A program made the translations under genes and the position numbers. Of a DNA stretch of 64,000 nucleotides, positions 52,681 through 62,000 are shown piece after piece (the stretch's first letter is position 1; every line of letters begins with the position of its first letter). The DNA comes from an uncultured Bacteroidales bacterium (GTDB taxonomy: Bacteria > Bacteroidota > Bacteroidia > Bacteroidales > F082), in contig ONFF01000017.1 in NCBI GenBank assembly GCA_900317055.1, positions 1 through 64,000 on the forward strand. Reading direction: 5' to 3'. The notes beneath the pieces were generated by a model. That model was given only the letters and a program-made list of their open reading frames with translations, had not been told where the DNA came from and did not search any database.

Positions 52681-52720
52681 CTGAACAACTGAACAACTGA
52701 ACAACTAACAACTGACAACT
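52681..52720. repeat. Short tandem repeat in leader of H-cluster gene
   Basis: Three copies of CTGAACAA followed by degenerate copies (CTAACAA, CTGACAA) running up to the start codon. No clear ribosome-binding site. Such AACAACT leaders may set translation by being unstructured. Confidence 0.6.
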
Positions 52721-54100
52721 ATGGAAAAGACCCCGTTCTTCCACGCCCTAAAGATAGATGAAGACACCTGCATAGGCTGCTCGCGCTGCATGAAGATTTG
52801 CCCGACTGAGGCTTTGCGCGTGCGCGACGGAAAAGCCGTCCTAATGCCCGACCGTTGTGTCGACTGCGGCAACTGTTTCAAGGTATGCCCCACTCGTTCC
52901 ATCTACATTGAACAAGACGACTTCGAGGACATCTTCAACTTCCCCATTCGTGTAGCCCTCGTTCCAGCAGTCTTCATGGGCCAGTTCCCGAACGAAATCA
53001 CCGTGTCGCGCATCTATGGCATCCTCAAGGATTTGGGATTCACCCACATCATCGAGGCGGAGTCGTCCATACCGGTATATACGGCTGCCAAAAAGAAATA
53101 TGCCGCTGAAAATCCCGACATCAAGCCTTTGATTTCAACTTTCTGTCCGGCCATCGTGCGCCTAATTCAGGTGAAATTCCCCGGTCTCACGGAAAACCTC
53201 ATACCATTGCGGGCACCCATCGACATCACGGCCATGTACATCCGCCGCAAAATCAAGGAGGAAATGGAATTAAAGGATGACCAAATCGGCATTTTCTACA
53301 TCACCCCTTGCGCGGCCAAGATTGCAGCCGTGAAAAACCCTGTAGGCGAAGAAAAGTCGTTGGTTGATGGCGTCATCAATATGGACTCGCTCTACAACCG
53401 TGTCTATCACGAAATCAAGAAACAAGGCCATGGCTACAAGGAACAGAAACTGCCCGTGTCGCAACTCTCTGCCGATGGCGTACTGACTTCATTGACCAAT
53501 GGCGAGCGTCGTCTCTCAGATGCCCATCACTCCTACTCCATCGACGAAATCCACAATGTCATCGAGTTTTTGGAAAAGGTCGAAAACGAAGAGATCGAAG
53601 ATGTCGACTTCCTTGAATTGCGTGCCTGCGACCAAAGCTGTCCTGGTGGCATCCTGACCTGCGACAATCGTTTCCTCATCTGCGAGCGTGTGTTCGGTCG
53701 CGCCCGCAAGATCGCAGACCGCGAGCGCAAAGGTGAACAGACCAAAGACCACGAGTTGGAAGAAGAGCGCAATTACTTGATGCGCCACATGAAAGTCGGC
53801 GAAATCAAGCCGCGTTCCATGCTTGTCCTTGACGACAACATCGCCGTGGCTTTGGAGAAAATGAAAAAAATCGATGAATACCGTGCTCGTCTACCCCAGA
53901 CTGACTGCGGCATCTGTGGCGCGCCCACCTGCGACGCCTTGGCCCGCGACATCGTATGCGACAACGCAGAATTAACCGACTGTGTCTTCATCCAGCGTAA
54001 CCTTGAAGCCCGTGGCAACATGGATGTCCAAGAGTCACTCAAAATCATGGAAGTGATTTGGGGCAAGGCGAAGATGAATGACTATGTGAAGAAGAAGTAA
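52721..54100 (+). CDS. H-cluster-domain sensor-like protein (divergent [Fe] hydrogenase homolog)
   Basis: 459 residues. Two ferredoxin motifs (CIGCSRCMKIC ~17, CVDCGNCFKVC ~46), an H-cluster-like domain (~75-315) and a C-terminal [4Fe-4S] domain (DCGICGAPTC, ~395-405). The four cluster Cys are kept (Cys142 in TFCPA, Cys197 in TPCAAK, Cys303 and Cys307 in ACDQSCPGG), but the proton-relay Cys is Phe141 and the GGC/GGGQP context is lost. So it is unlikely to turn over H2 and resembles group D or otherwise non-catalytic sensor members. No PAS domain. Last gene of the cluster, ended by a strong terminator. Confidence 0.82.
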   Translation: MEKTPFFHALKIDEDTCIGCSRCMKICPTEALRVRDGKAVLMPDRCVDCGNCFKVCPTRSIYIEQDDFEDIFNFPIRVALVPAVFMGQFPNEITVSRIYGILKDLGFTHIIEAESSIPVYTAAKKKYAAENPDIKPLISTFCPAIVRLIQVKFPGLTENLIPLRAPIDITAMYIRRKIKEEMELKDDQIGIFYITPCAAKIAAVKNPVGEEKSLVDGVINMDSLYNRVYHEIKKQGHGYKEQKLPVSQLSADGVLTSLTNGERRLSDAHHSYSIDEIHNVIEFLEKVENEEIEDVDFLELRACDQSCPGGILTCDNRFLICERVFGRARKIADRERKGEQTKDHELEEERNYLMRHMKVGEIKPRSMLVLDDNIAVALEKMKKIDEYRARLPQTDCGICGAPTCDALARDIVCDNAELTDCVFIQRNLEARGNMDVQESLKIMEVIWGKAKMNDYVKKK

Positions 54101-54122
54101 CCTGTTTAGACATCACTCATAC

Positions 54123-54153
54123 AAAACGGCCACCTCGATGAGATGGCCGTTTT
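54123..54153. terminator. Bidirectional terminator between convergent genes
   Basis: AAAACGGCCA / TGGCCGTTTT perfect 10-bp stem with an 11-base loop, T-rich on both strands; it serves the plus-strand sensor gene and the minus-strand M6 protease. Confidence 0.9.
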
Positions 54154-54174
54154 TGCGTCTTATGGTGACATAGG

Positions 54175-57100
54175 CTATTTTGCGCTTGTCGGGAAAATGA
54201 GCGTCCTTTCTCCCGCTGCCGCTGAATTGTAGATGTAGCCTTGGCCTGGCTCAAGGATGTTCATACCCTGTGCTCTCCAGTTACCATTATTGTATCTGAT
54301 ATTGCCTTCCATGCCTTTGATGATGTCTCCGTTGACGGCAAATCCAGCAGGGATGGCTTCAGCGGGAGTCTTGCTCTCGGGGAACGGGAACCCGATCCAA
54401 GTGGGGGCATTGGGGGCAATGGTGATAGGATGGTCGGCAGGATTGATAGGCAGGCCTGTCAAGGTAATCACACAATCCTCGGGAACCACAATCATATACA
54501 TCTTTGCCACATCCCACACAAAGTTCTGGTCTCTCCAGCGACCACTTCTATAAGTGGAGTTACCGTCCTGTGACTTGATGATAGTACCAGTCGGGTCAGA
54601 CAAAGTGGCAAGAAGGGCGTTTTGCAAATCTTCTTTGGTAATTTCAACATAGGTCGAGAACCAGTTGGTGCCTTGAGACAAGTTGATTGTTTGTTGATTC
54701 AAACTCAATTTTTCAATGCAATTGGACCAAGCAAACGGGCCATCTTTCAATTCATAAATGCACACCAAGTTCGGGCTCTGTTGGACAGCAGCGAACAAAG
54801 CAACTTTTCCAGCATAATAGCCGATACAACAACCTCCAGATGAGCCAGTAGCGTCTGTCAAATTGCTGCTGATGCTGAAAATAGGTGAAGAGCTAATCGA
54901 ATTGTCGGCAATATTGTAGTCGTAAACTACAGCGTCGCTAGAGGGTTGTGCGAACATATAGATGTGTTCAACTTTGTTATCGTCCATATAATAGGTGGCA
55001 CCGCTAAAGCTGATGCCTGTAGGGCCAGTAACAAGTGTGGAACCTGTGCGACTAATGCATTGGATGTTGGTGCTCCAGTTCCCTACCCAAAAACCATCGC
55101 GAACAGGATCATAGGCACAATAACGAATGGCATCGCATTCGGTGCTAATCGAGTTGATGAGCTGCTTGTTGGCCAAGTCAACGCAATAAAGAGTGTTGCT
55201 CACACTACCTCCGTAAAAATATTGACCGTCGTAGGTCATGTCTCGTAGATAACCGCAGCCATCTATGTCGAAGGTTTCTATATAATTGCCTTCCATATCA
55301 TATTTTGCAAACTGGAATCCTGCAGAGCTTGACCAAGCGCTGTGGTAGATATTCACACCATCGGTAGCCACACCATACTGGTAACTACTGGAACAGCTGT
55401 AACTGCCAAGTAGGTCCCAAGTAGAACGATTAGCTAACCTACCCTCTTCCAATAGGTTCATAGAACCGTCAAAAGCAGTAGGAGAATACTCTATGCCCAT
55501 ACGCTCTGCAGCTTCTCGAGTCAAAAGTCGATGTTGGTTGTCCCTACTTTCCGGTTCGATCCAATTGACCGTCCCTCTAATACCATCAGAAACAGCACAC
55601 ACGCCATACTTGTAACTACCGGGAGCCAACATTGTCCATTCAGTGTCAATGTACTCGTTTCCAGTCACATTATCTGCAACCAGCTGCATCCCGCTGCCGT
55701 CACAGTGAGCGCGGTAGATACTGTATGTCGTTCCGCCCCACTTTGAAGGATTGCCGAAGGCCACATCGTCAATGTTCAAATAGAACATGTCGGAGCAGTT
55801 GTAATGGCGGATAGCGATGTAGCCTTTGCCAGCAAAAGCACTTAGGTCAACATCATAATAATACCATGTACCCTGCGTACGGGTGGCACCATCGCGGGAG
55901 CCATTGCCTTTGATTGGTTGTCCACCACTCTTGGACGACATGGTCCAACTCTGCACTTCCTGGAAATCCGATGGGTTGTTGTTGCTACCCAAGGAGACAT
56001 ACACACCGAAATGTTCCGATGCCCAACTGGCATCTTGAGCACATGCCCAAAATGTGAAGTGCGCCCCGTTGGTAATGTTGACTTGTTCTGAAACGAGATA
56101 GTTGTCGGGATATAGGGCACCTTGGCTGAAATTATAGCTTTGCGACAAAACCATGTCATTGGATCCATTACGACCATAACCAACACTCATGACATCCGAC
56201 CCCATACTCCAATCGTAGCCATCACCATCTGCATCTATGGTGGTCCAACCTACGGGCAGTCGGCTGTTCTCAAAATCGTAGGCAAAGGCATCTGAAGCGT
56301 AAAAACGGATGTAATCCACATAGAAACAGTCATCATATCTGTTCACACTGCCGTCTTTCGTATAAGTCCATGTGAAAGTATGTGCTCCAGCAGCGATGGC
56401 AAATGTCCTCTCTCCCCATGTGCCATTGCCAGAATAGCTATCCTGTTGCACTCCATCGATATAAAAGTAGCCATAGTCCCAACCGCTCTCCGACGATATC
56501 TTGCTGAAGAAACTGATTTGTCCTGCATTTGGAATTGTCAGCATAACTTCCATGGAAGAAGAAGAGCCATGCACACCCTCATTGCCGCTTTTCATGCAGT
56601 AATTGCCTTCATAAGCATCGTTGGTCGTGATAGCCCATGGGTAAGTAGGATCAAGCTTCCAGTTGAACATGGAAAAATCGCCCCGCTCAAAATCCTCAAC
56701 ATTGCTTATTTCATTTCCCCAATGAACCCTCACATACGGACTCGTTGGGTCGTTCATGTTTGGACAATAATCTGCATAAACTTGCATTGCAGTTTTGGCT
56801 TTGTTGAGAATCAGCTGGTTCTTTACATCCAACAAAGCGGCATATTCGTTAGATGAGTAAGAGACAGGAGGAGTCATCGGGTCAAAGTTGGTGTAATCCC
56901 CATAAACACGGAGCGCTTGGCTTGGCGCACCATATACACGACAAGTCATGTGAGGCGAACCGGTCCATTCACCCGTGTTGTCATCGGCAACCAGAACGAC
57001 ATTGGAAGCGCCATCATAGACAAATGGGACATCGAGGTCGATGACTGTCCATCTATCGGAGGCCATGGTAACCATACCGCTAAATACAAGGTCGGAAGCC

Positions 57101-58905
57101 GAAACAGCGACCCAATCGGAAGCATCAGAAAAGCTGCTCTTTGTCGTGTTTTTCAAATAAAAGTCATAAGAGCGGCTTTTAGAACTGCCGCCGTTATAGA
57201 AAGCAATGCTGGTGATGATTCCTTCATCTCCCAACTCATCAGATGTATAAATCTGTTGGGTAAGCGAATAGTTGTAAAAATTATAGCTGGGAAGGGTAGA
57301 ATTGGTTTCCGACCCTCCATCGCCGAGATAAAGGCCTTCAGGCGCACCGCTTTCTGGCCCATAAGTGAAAGAAATCGTATTTCCTGCACTTGTGATGTCA
57401 AAAATCCTGAAATTGTGGTCAGGTGTGCCGTCTGAGAAAAAAGGATAAGCGCTCGTGGAAGAACTGAATTCGGTTCTGCCGACACCAGCACTGAAATATG
57501 CAGAATAAAAATTGCCGTTCTCGGTACTTGAACCTTCAGGTCTGAAGAGGTAAACTTCATCGTAAACACCTTCGTCAGGATTGAAATCGACATTGCCATC
57601 AAAACGGGTATCGATACGATATACTAGAAGTCCAGATCCTGGCAACGCAGTTTCAAACAGGGATGTGTTGTCCCTATATTCCAACACATAGAATTGGTTG
57701 GGATCGCTCGTCGCTATTTTATAGGCAATATTGGTGGGCGTAGCCGAACTGATGGGATTCAGGGTATAGGTGCCAGGCTGGGTGATCTCAGGAATCTCAT
57801 CCACCCAATGGCTGTATTTCATTTTCATATAGGCTCCGCAATGTTGAGGTGGTGTCATATTGTACTCCATCAAATCCCATGTGCCTACTGGATTCAAAGA
57901 TGTCCCATAATAATAGTGGTACAAGTCAGGGGCTCCCAATGAATGGTTCATCTCGTGGCACATCGTTGAAGTGTTGAAATAGTCAGTCGCATCAGCCAAT
58001 TGGAAGTTGAATGTCCACACTCGTTTCCCATTAATGCGAACCGTCCTATCGTAAAGCGACCATTTGTGAGGCCAAAGCAAAGAACTCCACGCTCCCACGC
58101 CACCTTTGACGATAAAGCAGACATTGTCGACATAACCATCACTATCATAGTCAATGTTCAAGTTTGTTGGGATAGGATAATTGGCATTAATGTAACTCAC
58201 AGTTCTTTCCAACAAGGAAAACTCTCGCTCTCTTCTATCATCCTCCCCTTGATAGCCATTCGGATTTGTAGTTTCATTATAAGGCTGGAAATAACTACGG
58301 GGATAAGTGTCTTGGTATGAAATGATGGTTTCTCCATTATGTCCTGGATAGAATGTCGTGGGAATTTCAATAGCACCATATGAAGCTGCCGTAAAATAGG
58401 ACCTCATGGAAACCGCATTTGTCGACACGTCATTAAACATATTGTCGATCGACGAGTATGTGTTGGTGAATTGCGCATCGTCAGAGAAACGGATGAAAAT
58501 GGCAATGTTGTTAAGTGTGCCATGATTAGGAAGATCGTCCCGGCTATTGTTTAGTCTCTCTTTCTCACGCCAATCATTCCTTCTCGCCAGCCATTCGTCA
58601 GGAGAAAGAAGATTGAAAGGCTGTAGGTTTTTGCTTTCAGGATCAACGCTACCCGCCACATAATCTGTAGCGACCAATTTGCCGTTCTGCTTGTCGGCAT
58701 AGACATAGAAGCCAGTTTGCGGATGTTGCATGATGGTGAAGCCATTCTCGTCATGGAGATAGTTGAAGAATTCGTCACCTGATGCATAACAATGCAACAT
58801 GGTGCCGTCAGGTTGTGTTAATGTCATCGGGATGTTCCTCAAATAAGCAGCATGAGCGCCAAGGAAGCAGAAACATGCCATTAGGAGTAGGATAGTTTTT
58901 TTCAT
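54175..58905 (-). CDS. Secreted M6-family metalloprotease with adhesin and propeller domains
   Basis: 1576 residues. Signal peptide (MKKTILLLMACFCFLGAHA), a propeptide (~20-125) and an M6 (immune inhibitor A-like) catalytic domain (~130-400) with HEMNHSLGAPD (His317, Glu318, His321, Asp327) and a Met-turn-like DLMEYN. Then a beta region, a QQIYT module (~520-690), an FN3-like domain split by two successive cleaved-adhesin domains (DNA ~55750-56690), a beta-propeller-like stretch (~1130-1400, repeats such as DGVNIYHSAW and DGQYFYGG), and a variant of the shared C-terminal module (~1410-1576: GTNWFSTYVEIT, ILEPGQGYIYNS). Exported endopeptidase. Its C-terminal module is closest to that of the next gene, not to the left cluster. 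Confidence 0.9.
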   Translation of the reverse strand: MKKTILLLMACFCFLGAHAAYLRNIPMTLTQPDGTMLHCYASGDEFFNYLHDENGFTIMQHPQTGFYVYADKQNGKLVATDYVAGSVDPESKNLQPFNLLSPDEWLARRNDWREKERLNNSRDDLPNHGTLNNIAIFIRFSDDAQFTNTYSSIDNMFNDVSTNAVSMRSYFTAASYGAIEIPTTFYPGHNGETIISYQDTYPRSYFQPYNETTNPNGYQGEDDRREREFSLLERTVSYINANYPIPTNLNIDYDSDGYVDNVCFIVKGGVGAWSSLLWPHKWSLYDRTVRINGKRVWTFNFQLADATDYFNTSTMCHEMNHSLGAPDLYHYYYGTSLNPVGTWDLMEYNMTPPQHCGAYMKMKYSHWVDEIPEITQPGTYTLNPISSATPTNIAYKIATSDPNQFYVLEYRDNTSLFETALPGSGLLVYRIDTRFDGNVDFNPDEGVYDEVYLFRPEGSSTENGNFYSAYFSAGVGRTEFSSSTSAYPFFSDGTPDHNFRIFDITSAGNTISFTYGPESGAPEGLYLGDGGSETNSTLPSYNFYNYSLTQQIYTSDELGDEGIITSIAFYNGGSSKSRSYDFYLKNTTKSSFSDASDWVAVSASDLVFSGMVTMASDRWTVIDLDVPFVYDGASNVVLVADDNTGEWTGSPHMTCRVYGAPSQALRVYGDYTNFDPMTPPVSYSSNEYAALLDVKNQLILNKAKTAMQVYADYCPNMNDPTSPYVRVHWGNEISNVEDFERGDFSMFNWKLDPTYPWAITTNDAYEGNYCMKSGNEGVHGSSSSMEVMLTIPNAGQISFFSKISSESGWDYGYFYIDGVQQDSYSGNGTWGERTFAIAAGAHTFTWTYTKDGSVNRYDDCFYVDYIRFYASDAFAYDFENSRLPVGWTTIDADGDGYDWSMGSDVMSVGYGRNGSNDMVLSQSYNFSQGALYPDNYLVSEQVNITNGAHFTFWACAQDASWASEHFGVYVSLGSNNNPSDFQEVQSWTMSSKSGGQPIKGNGSRDGATRTQGTWYYYDVDLSAFAGKGYIAIRHYNCSDMFYLNIDDVAFGNPSKWGGTTYSIYRAHCDGSGMQLVADNVTGNEYIDTEWTMLAPGSYKYGVCAVSDGIRGTVNWIEPESRDNQHRLLTREAAERMGIEYSPTAFDGSMNLLEEGRLANRSTWDLLGSYSCSSSYQYGVATDGVNIYHSAWSSSAGFQFAKYDMEGNYIETFDIDGCGYLRDMTYDGQYFYGGSVSNTLYCVDLANKQLINSISTECDAIRYCAYDPVRDGFWVGNWSTNIQCISRTGSTLVTGPTGISFSGATYYMDDNKVEHIYMFAQPSSDAVVYDYNIADNSISSSPIFSISSNLTDATGSSGGCCIGYYAGKVALFAAVQQSPNLVCIYELKDGPFAWSNCIEKLSLNQQTINLSQGTNWFSTYVEITKEDLQNALLATLSDPTGTIIKSQDGNSTYRSGRWRDQNFVWDVAKMYMIVVPEDCVITLTGLPINPADHPITIAPNAPTWIGFPFPESKTPAEAIPAGFAVNGDIIKGMEGNIRYNNGNWRAQGMNILEPGQGYIYNSAAAGERTLIFPTSAK
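54184..54680 (-). repeat. 3' cassette, right-hand subtype, copy 7
   Basis: Highly similar DNA to 59052-59545. Protein-level homolog of the left-hand cassettes but only patchily similar to them in DNA; the distal half (NIRYNNGNW...ILEPGQGYIY) resembles left subtype B. Confidence 0.8.
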
Positions 58906-58940
58906 GATACAGTTTTTTTCGATTGAGTTAATTTTGGCTA

Positions 58941-58948
58941 CAAAAATA
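58941..58948 (-). promoter_or_regulatory. -7 promoter box of M6 gene
   Basis: TATTTTTG on the minus strand, 35 bases upstream of the ATG at 58905. Confidence 0.55.
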
Positions 58949-58986
58949 GAAAAAAAACAAAATTTATGTAACTTTTATTAATACAA

Positions 58987-59018
58987 AAACGACCGCCCTC
59001 TTCCGAGAGCGGCCGTTT
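58987..59018 (-). terminator. Rho-independent terminator of LRR surface gene
   Basis: 14-bp stem AAACGACCGCCCTC / GAGAGCGGCCGTTT (two wobble pairs), followed on the minus strand by GTTTTTGTATT. Confidence 0.85.
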
Positions 59019-59045
59019 GGCATTCTAATAATTATTGAAACAATC

Positions 59046-62000
59046 CTATTTCGCACTTATCGGGAAAACGAGCGTCCTGCTTACCGCCGACTTTGAATTG
59101 TAGATATAGCCTTTTCCTGGCTCAAGGATGTTCATACCCTGAGCTCTCCAACTGCCGTTATTGTATCTGATGTTGCCTCCCATGCCTTTGATGATGTCGC
59201 CGTTGACGGCAAATCCAGCGGGGATAGCCTGAGCGGGAGTCTTGCTCTCGGCGAACGGGAACCCAATCCAAGTCGGGGCATTGGGGGCAATGGTGATGGG
59301 ATGGTCGGCAGGGTTGATAGGCACGCCCGTCAAGGTGATCTCACAATCCTCGGGAGCCACAATCATGTACATCTTGGCCACATCCCACACAAAGTTCTGG
59401 TCTCTCCAGCGGCCACCCCTATAAGTGGAGTTGCCGTCCTGTGACTTGATGATAGCACCGGTCGGGTTAGACAAAGCGGCAAGGAGAGCGTTTTGCAGGT
59501 CTTCCTTGGCAATCTCAACATAGGTCGAGAACCAGTTCGTGCCCGCCGTCAACGCTATCGTCTGGGTGACAACAGTGACAGGCGTCACCGAAACCTCCAC
59601 ATCGTCAACATGCCAGCCGTTGCCATCATAGCCTGCATACTTGAAGGCGAGGGTGATGGTCTGGCCTAAATAGGCGCTGAGGTCGATGGTGGTCTCCGTC
59701 CACTCTTCGCTTACCGTTTCAGCCGACCAAAGCACCGTCTCCGTGTTGCCGTTGAGCAGCACGACAGTGTTGTTGCCCGGTGCAAAGTCATCAGGATAAG
59801 AATCAGACGACCAGAAGGAAAGTTGCGCTGCCGAAGCATTGGCCGAAAGCTCAAGGTCGGGCATTACCAAATAGACGTCGCCGTAATAGCTACTATAGGC
59901 GCTCGCCGAACCGGAATAGGCATCAGATGTGCTTCTTGTCCATTGACGCGAGTTCGTTGAGTAGGTTTCCCAACAGTTGGGCGCAAAGTCTTCACTCTCG
60001 AAATCCTCGAAGAACGGGTTCTCTGCATCGACAATGATAGCATCGCATTCGGTGGTGAAGGTGGCCTTTTTACTCCACCGAGTGGTACCGTTATCGTTGC
60101 AGCTGGTGTTGTTGCCCTGCACCTGCCATACGTAATTGGTTGAGGGGTCGAGACTCGTGATTTCAGTCGTGGTGCCGGCAACATTGTTAACAGGGACCCA
60201 ATCGCCCAATGGAATACCATTGCCACCGATGGTGATGTCGTCCAAATAGACATACCAGGCATAGTTTCCATAGTAATGGAAGGCGATGTATTTCACGTTG
60301 GAGGGAAGTTGTAGTGTATAATCCTGCCACGATGAGGTGAGCGTAAGATCAGTCCAGAAGAAAGCATCCAAGACGTTGGAGGTGGTTGAATAACCCACTT
60401 TGAACGTTTCAGTGTTAACGTCGTTAGACTGTTTATAGTAAAATTTCAGTTCACCCGTCACGTCCAATTTGGGAGAAACAAGGTATTGATTGTAATCCTC
60501 TGCACTATAGTAGGACGAGAACCTGAAGCCATACTCGCCGCTGTGTGCAGCATCGGAATTGAGCCCAGCAGTATTAGCATTTGGTCCGATGTCATTTGCC
60601 GTATTCATGCTTATGAAGGTCCAGTCGGCATAAAACGATTCCTCATCTTCGAAATCTTCATAGAAAGGAGGAGCAACTCTGTAGCGCACGTTGTAGCTGT
60701 CCTGATAGCCCTCCCAGTGGAGGGTGGCCGAATTGGTAGTGATGTCGGTGGCGGTCAGATTGACAGGAGGCCAGCAGTCGATATTTGCAAAACCAAAGTA
60801 GACCTGGTTCTTCATATTTATTACGGTTCCACTGTAGCTCGTGGGAGCAAACGGGTCGTAGTTAGTGCCATCACTGTAAACGCGTATGGCTTGGTCGAGA
60901 CTGGTTCCATAAACCCAGCAATTCATGTGGGGAGCACTCGTATAATTACCAGAGTTATCATCCATAACGAGAACGAGGTTGGAAGTACCGTCGTAAACAA
61001 ACGGTTTGTCAAAAGTGATGAAGGTCCATTCGTTGGAAGTCAGGGTCACATCACCACTGAATACCTTATCCTCTTCTGATAGGTTAATCCAGTCGGTATT
61101 ACTGAAAAACTCAAATTTATTGGTCGGCTTCAGATAGATGTCGTATGTACGGGTCTTCGTGTTGTTATCTCCTTGGTTATAGAAGGCGATGCTGGTGATG
61201 TTGCCTGCCGAGCCAATCTCTTCAGCAGTATAGATTTGTTGTGACAACCCATATTTATAATACGAATAGCTGGGCAGAAAAACATCAGATATATTGTCTC
61301 CATCGCCAAGATAAGCCCAGTTGGCAGGCATTTCATCGCAATCCAAGTCGAACTCGTAGGAAAATTCACCGATAATGGCATCACTTGTGCATGCCAAATT
61401 ACCATTGGCATAGCGCACCTCGAAGTGGTATTGGTCAGAGAATGTTCCAATCTGCATGTTCAATTCGACATGACTCCCGTTGACAAATGGAAGTGTGAAG
61501 GAGGAAGTCGACTCGCCATTCAATACACCAAACAGGTGGCTCATTCCGTTCCCAAAATGCACTTCCAGATAATTGCCGCCCCAATTGTAGTCATAGCTTC
61601 CAAGGTTAAGCGTGAGGTTGCAGACATCGGTACCTTCAAAGAAATTCGCCCTCAGTGTCCTATCTCCTGTCACAATGAACTCGTATTCCGCTTCATCCGT
61701 AACTGCCACACCATCGTTTCTCATCCAATCCAAGAAAGTATGACCCGAATTGGCCGTGGCCTTCAGTTGGCACAAGTCGCCGTAACCATATTGTCCAGCT
61801 CCAGTCACTGTTCCCATCGACGCATTATTCGGGGTAGCAGTGATGGTGTACACGGGCCTATTGAACATGATCTGGTTCTTCACCGACAGGCGCGTACCAG
61901 TGTATGACGAGGGATTGTTGGCTGCGTAGTTGGTGCCGTCGCTGTAAACACGGAGTGCTTGGTAGCCATTGGCCGTATACACACGGCAGGCCATATCGGG

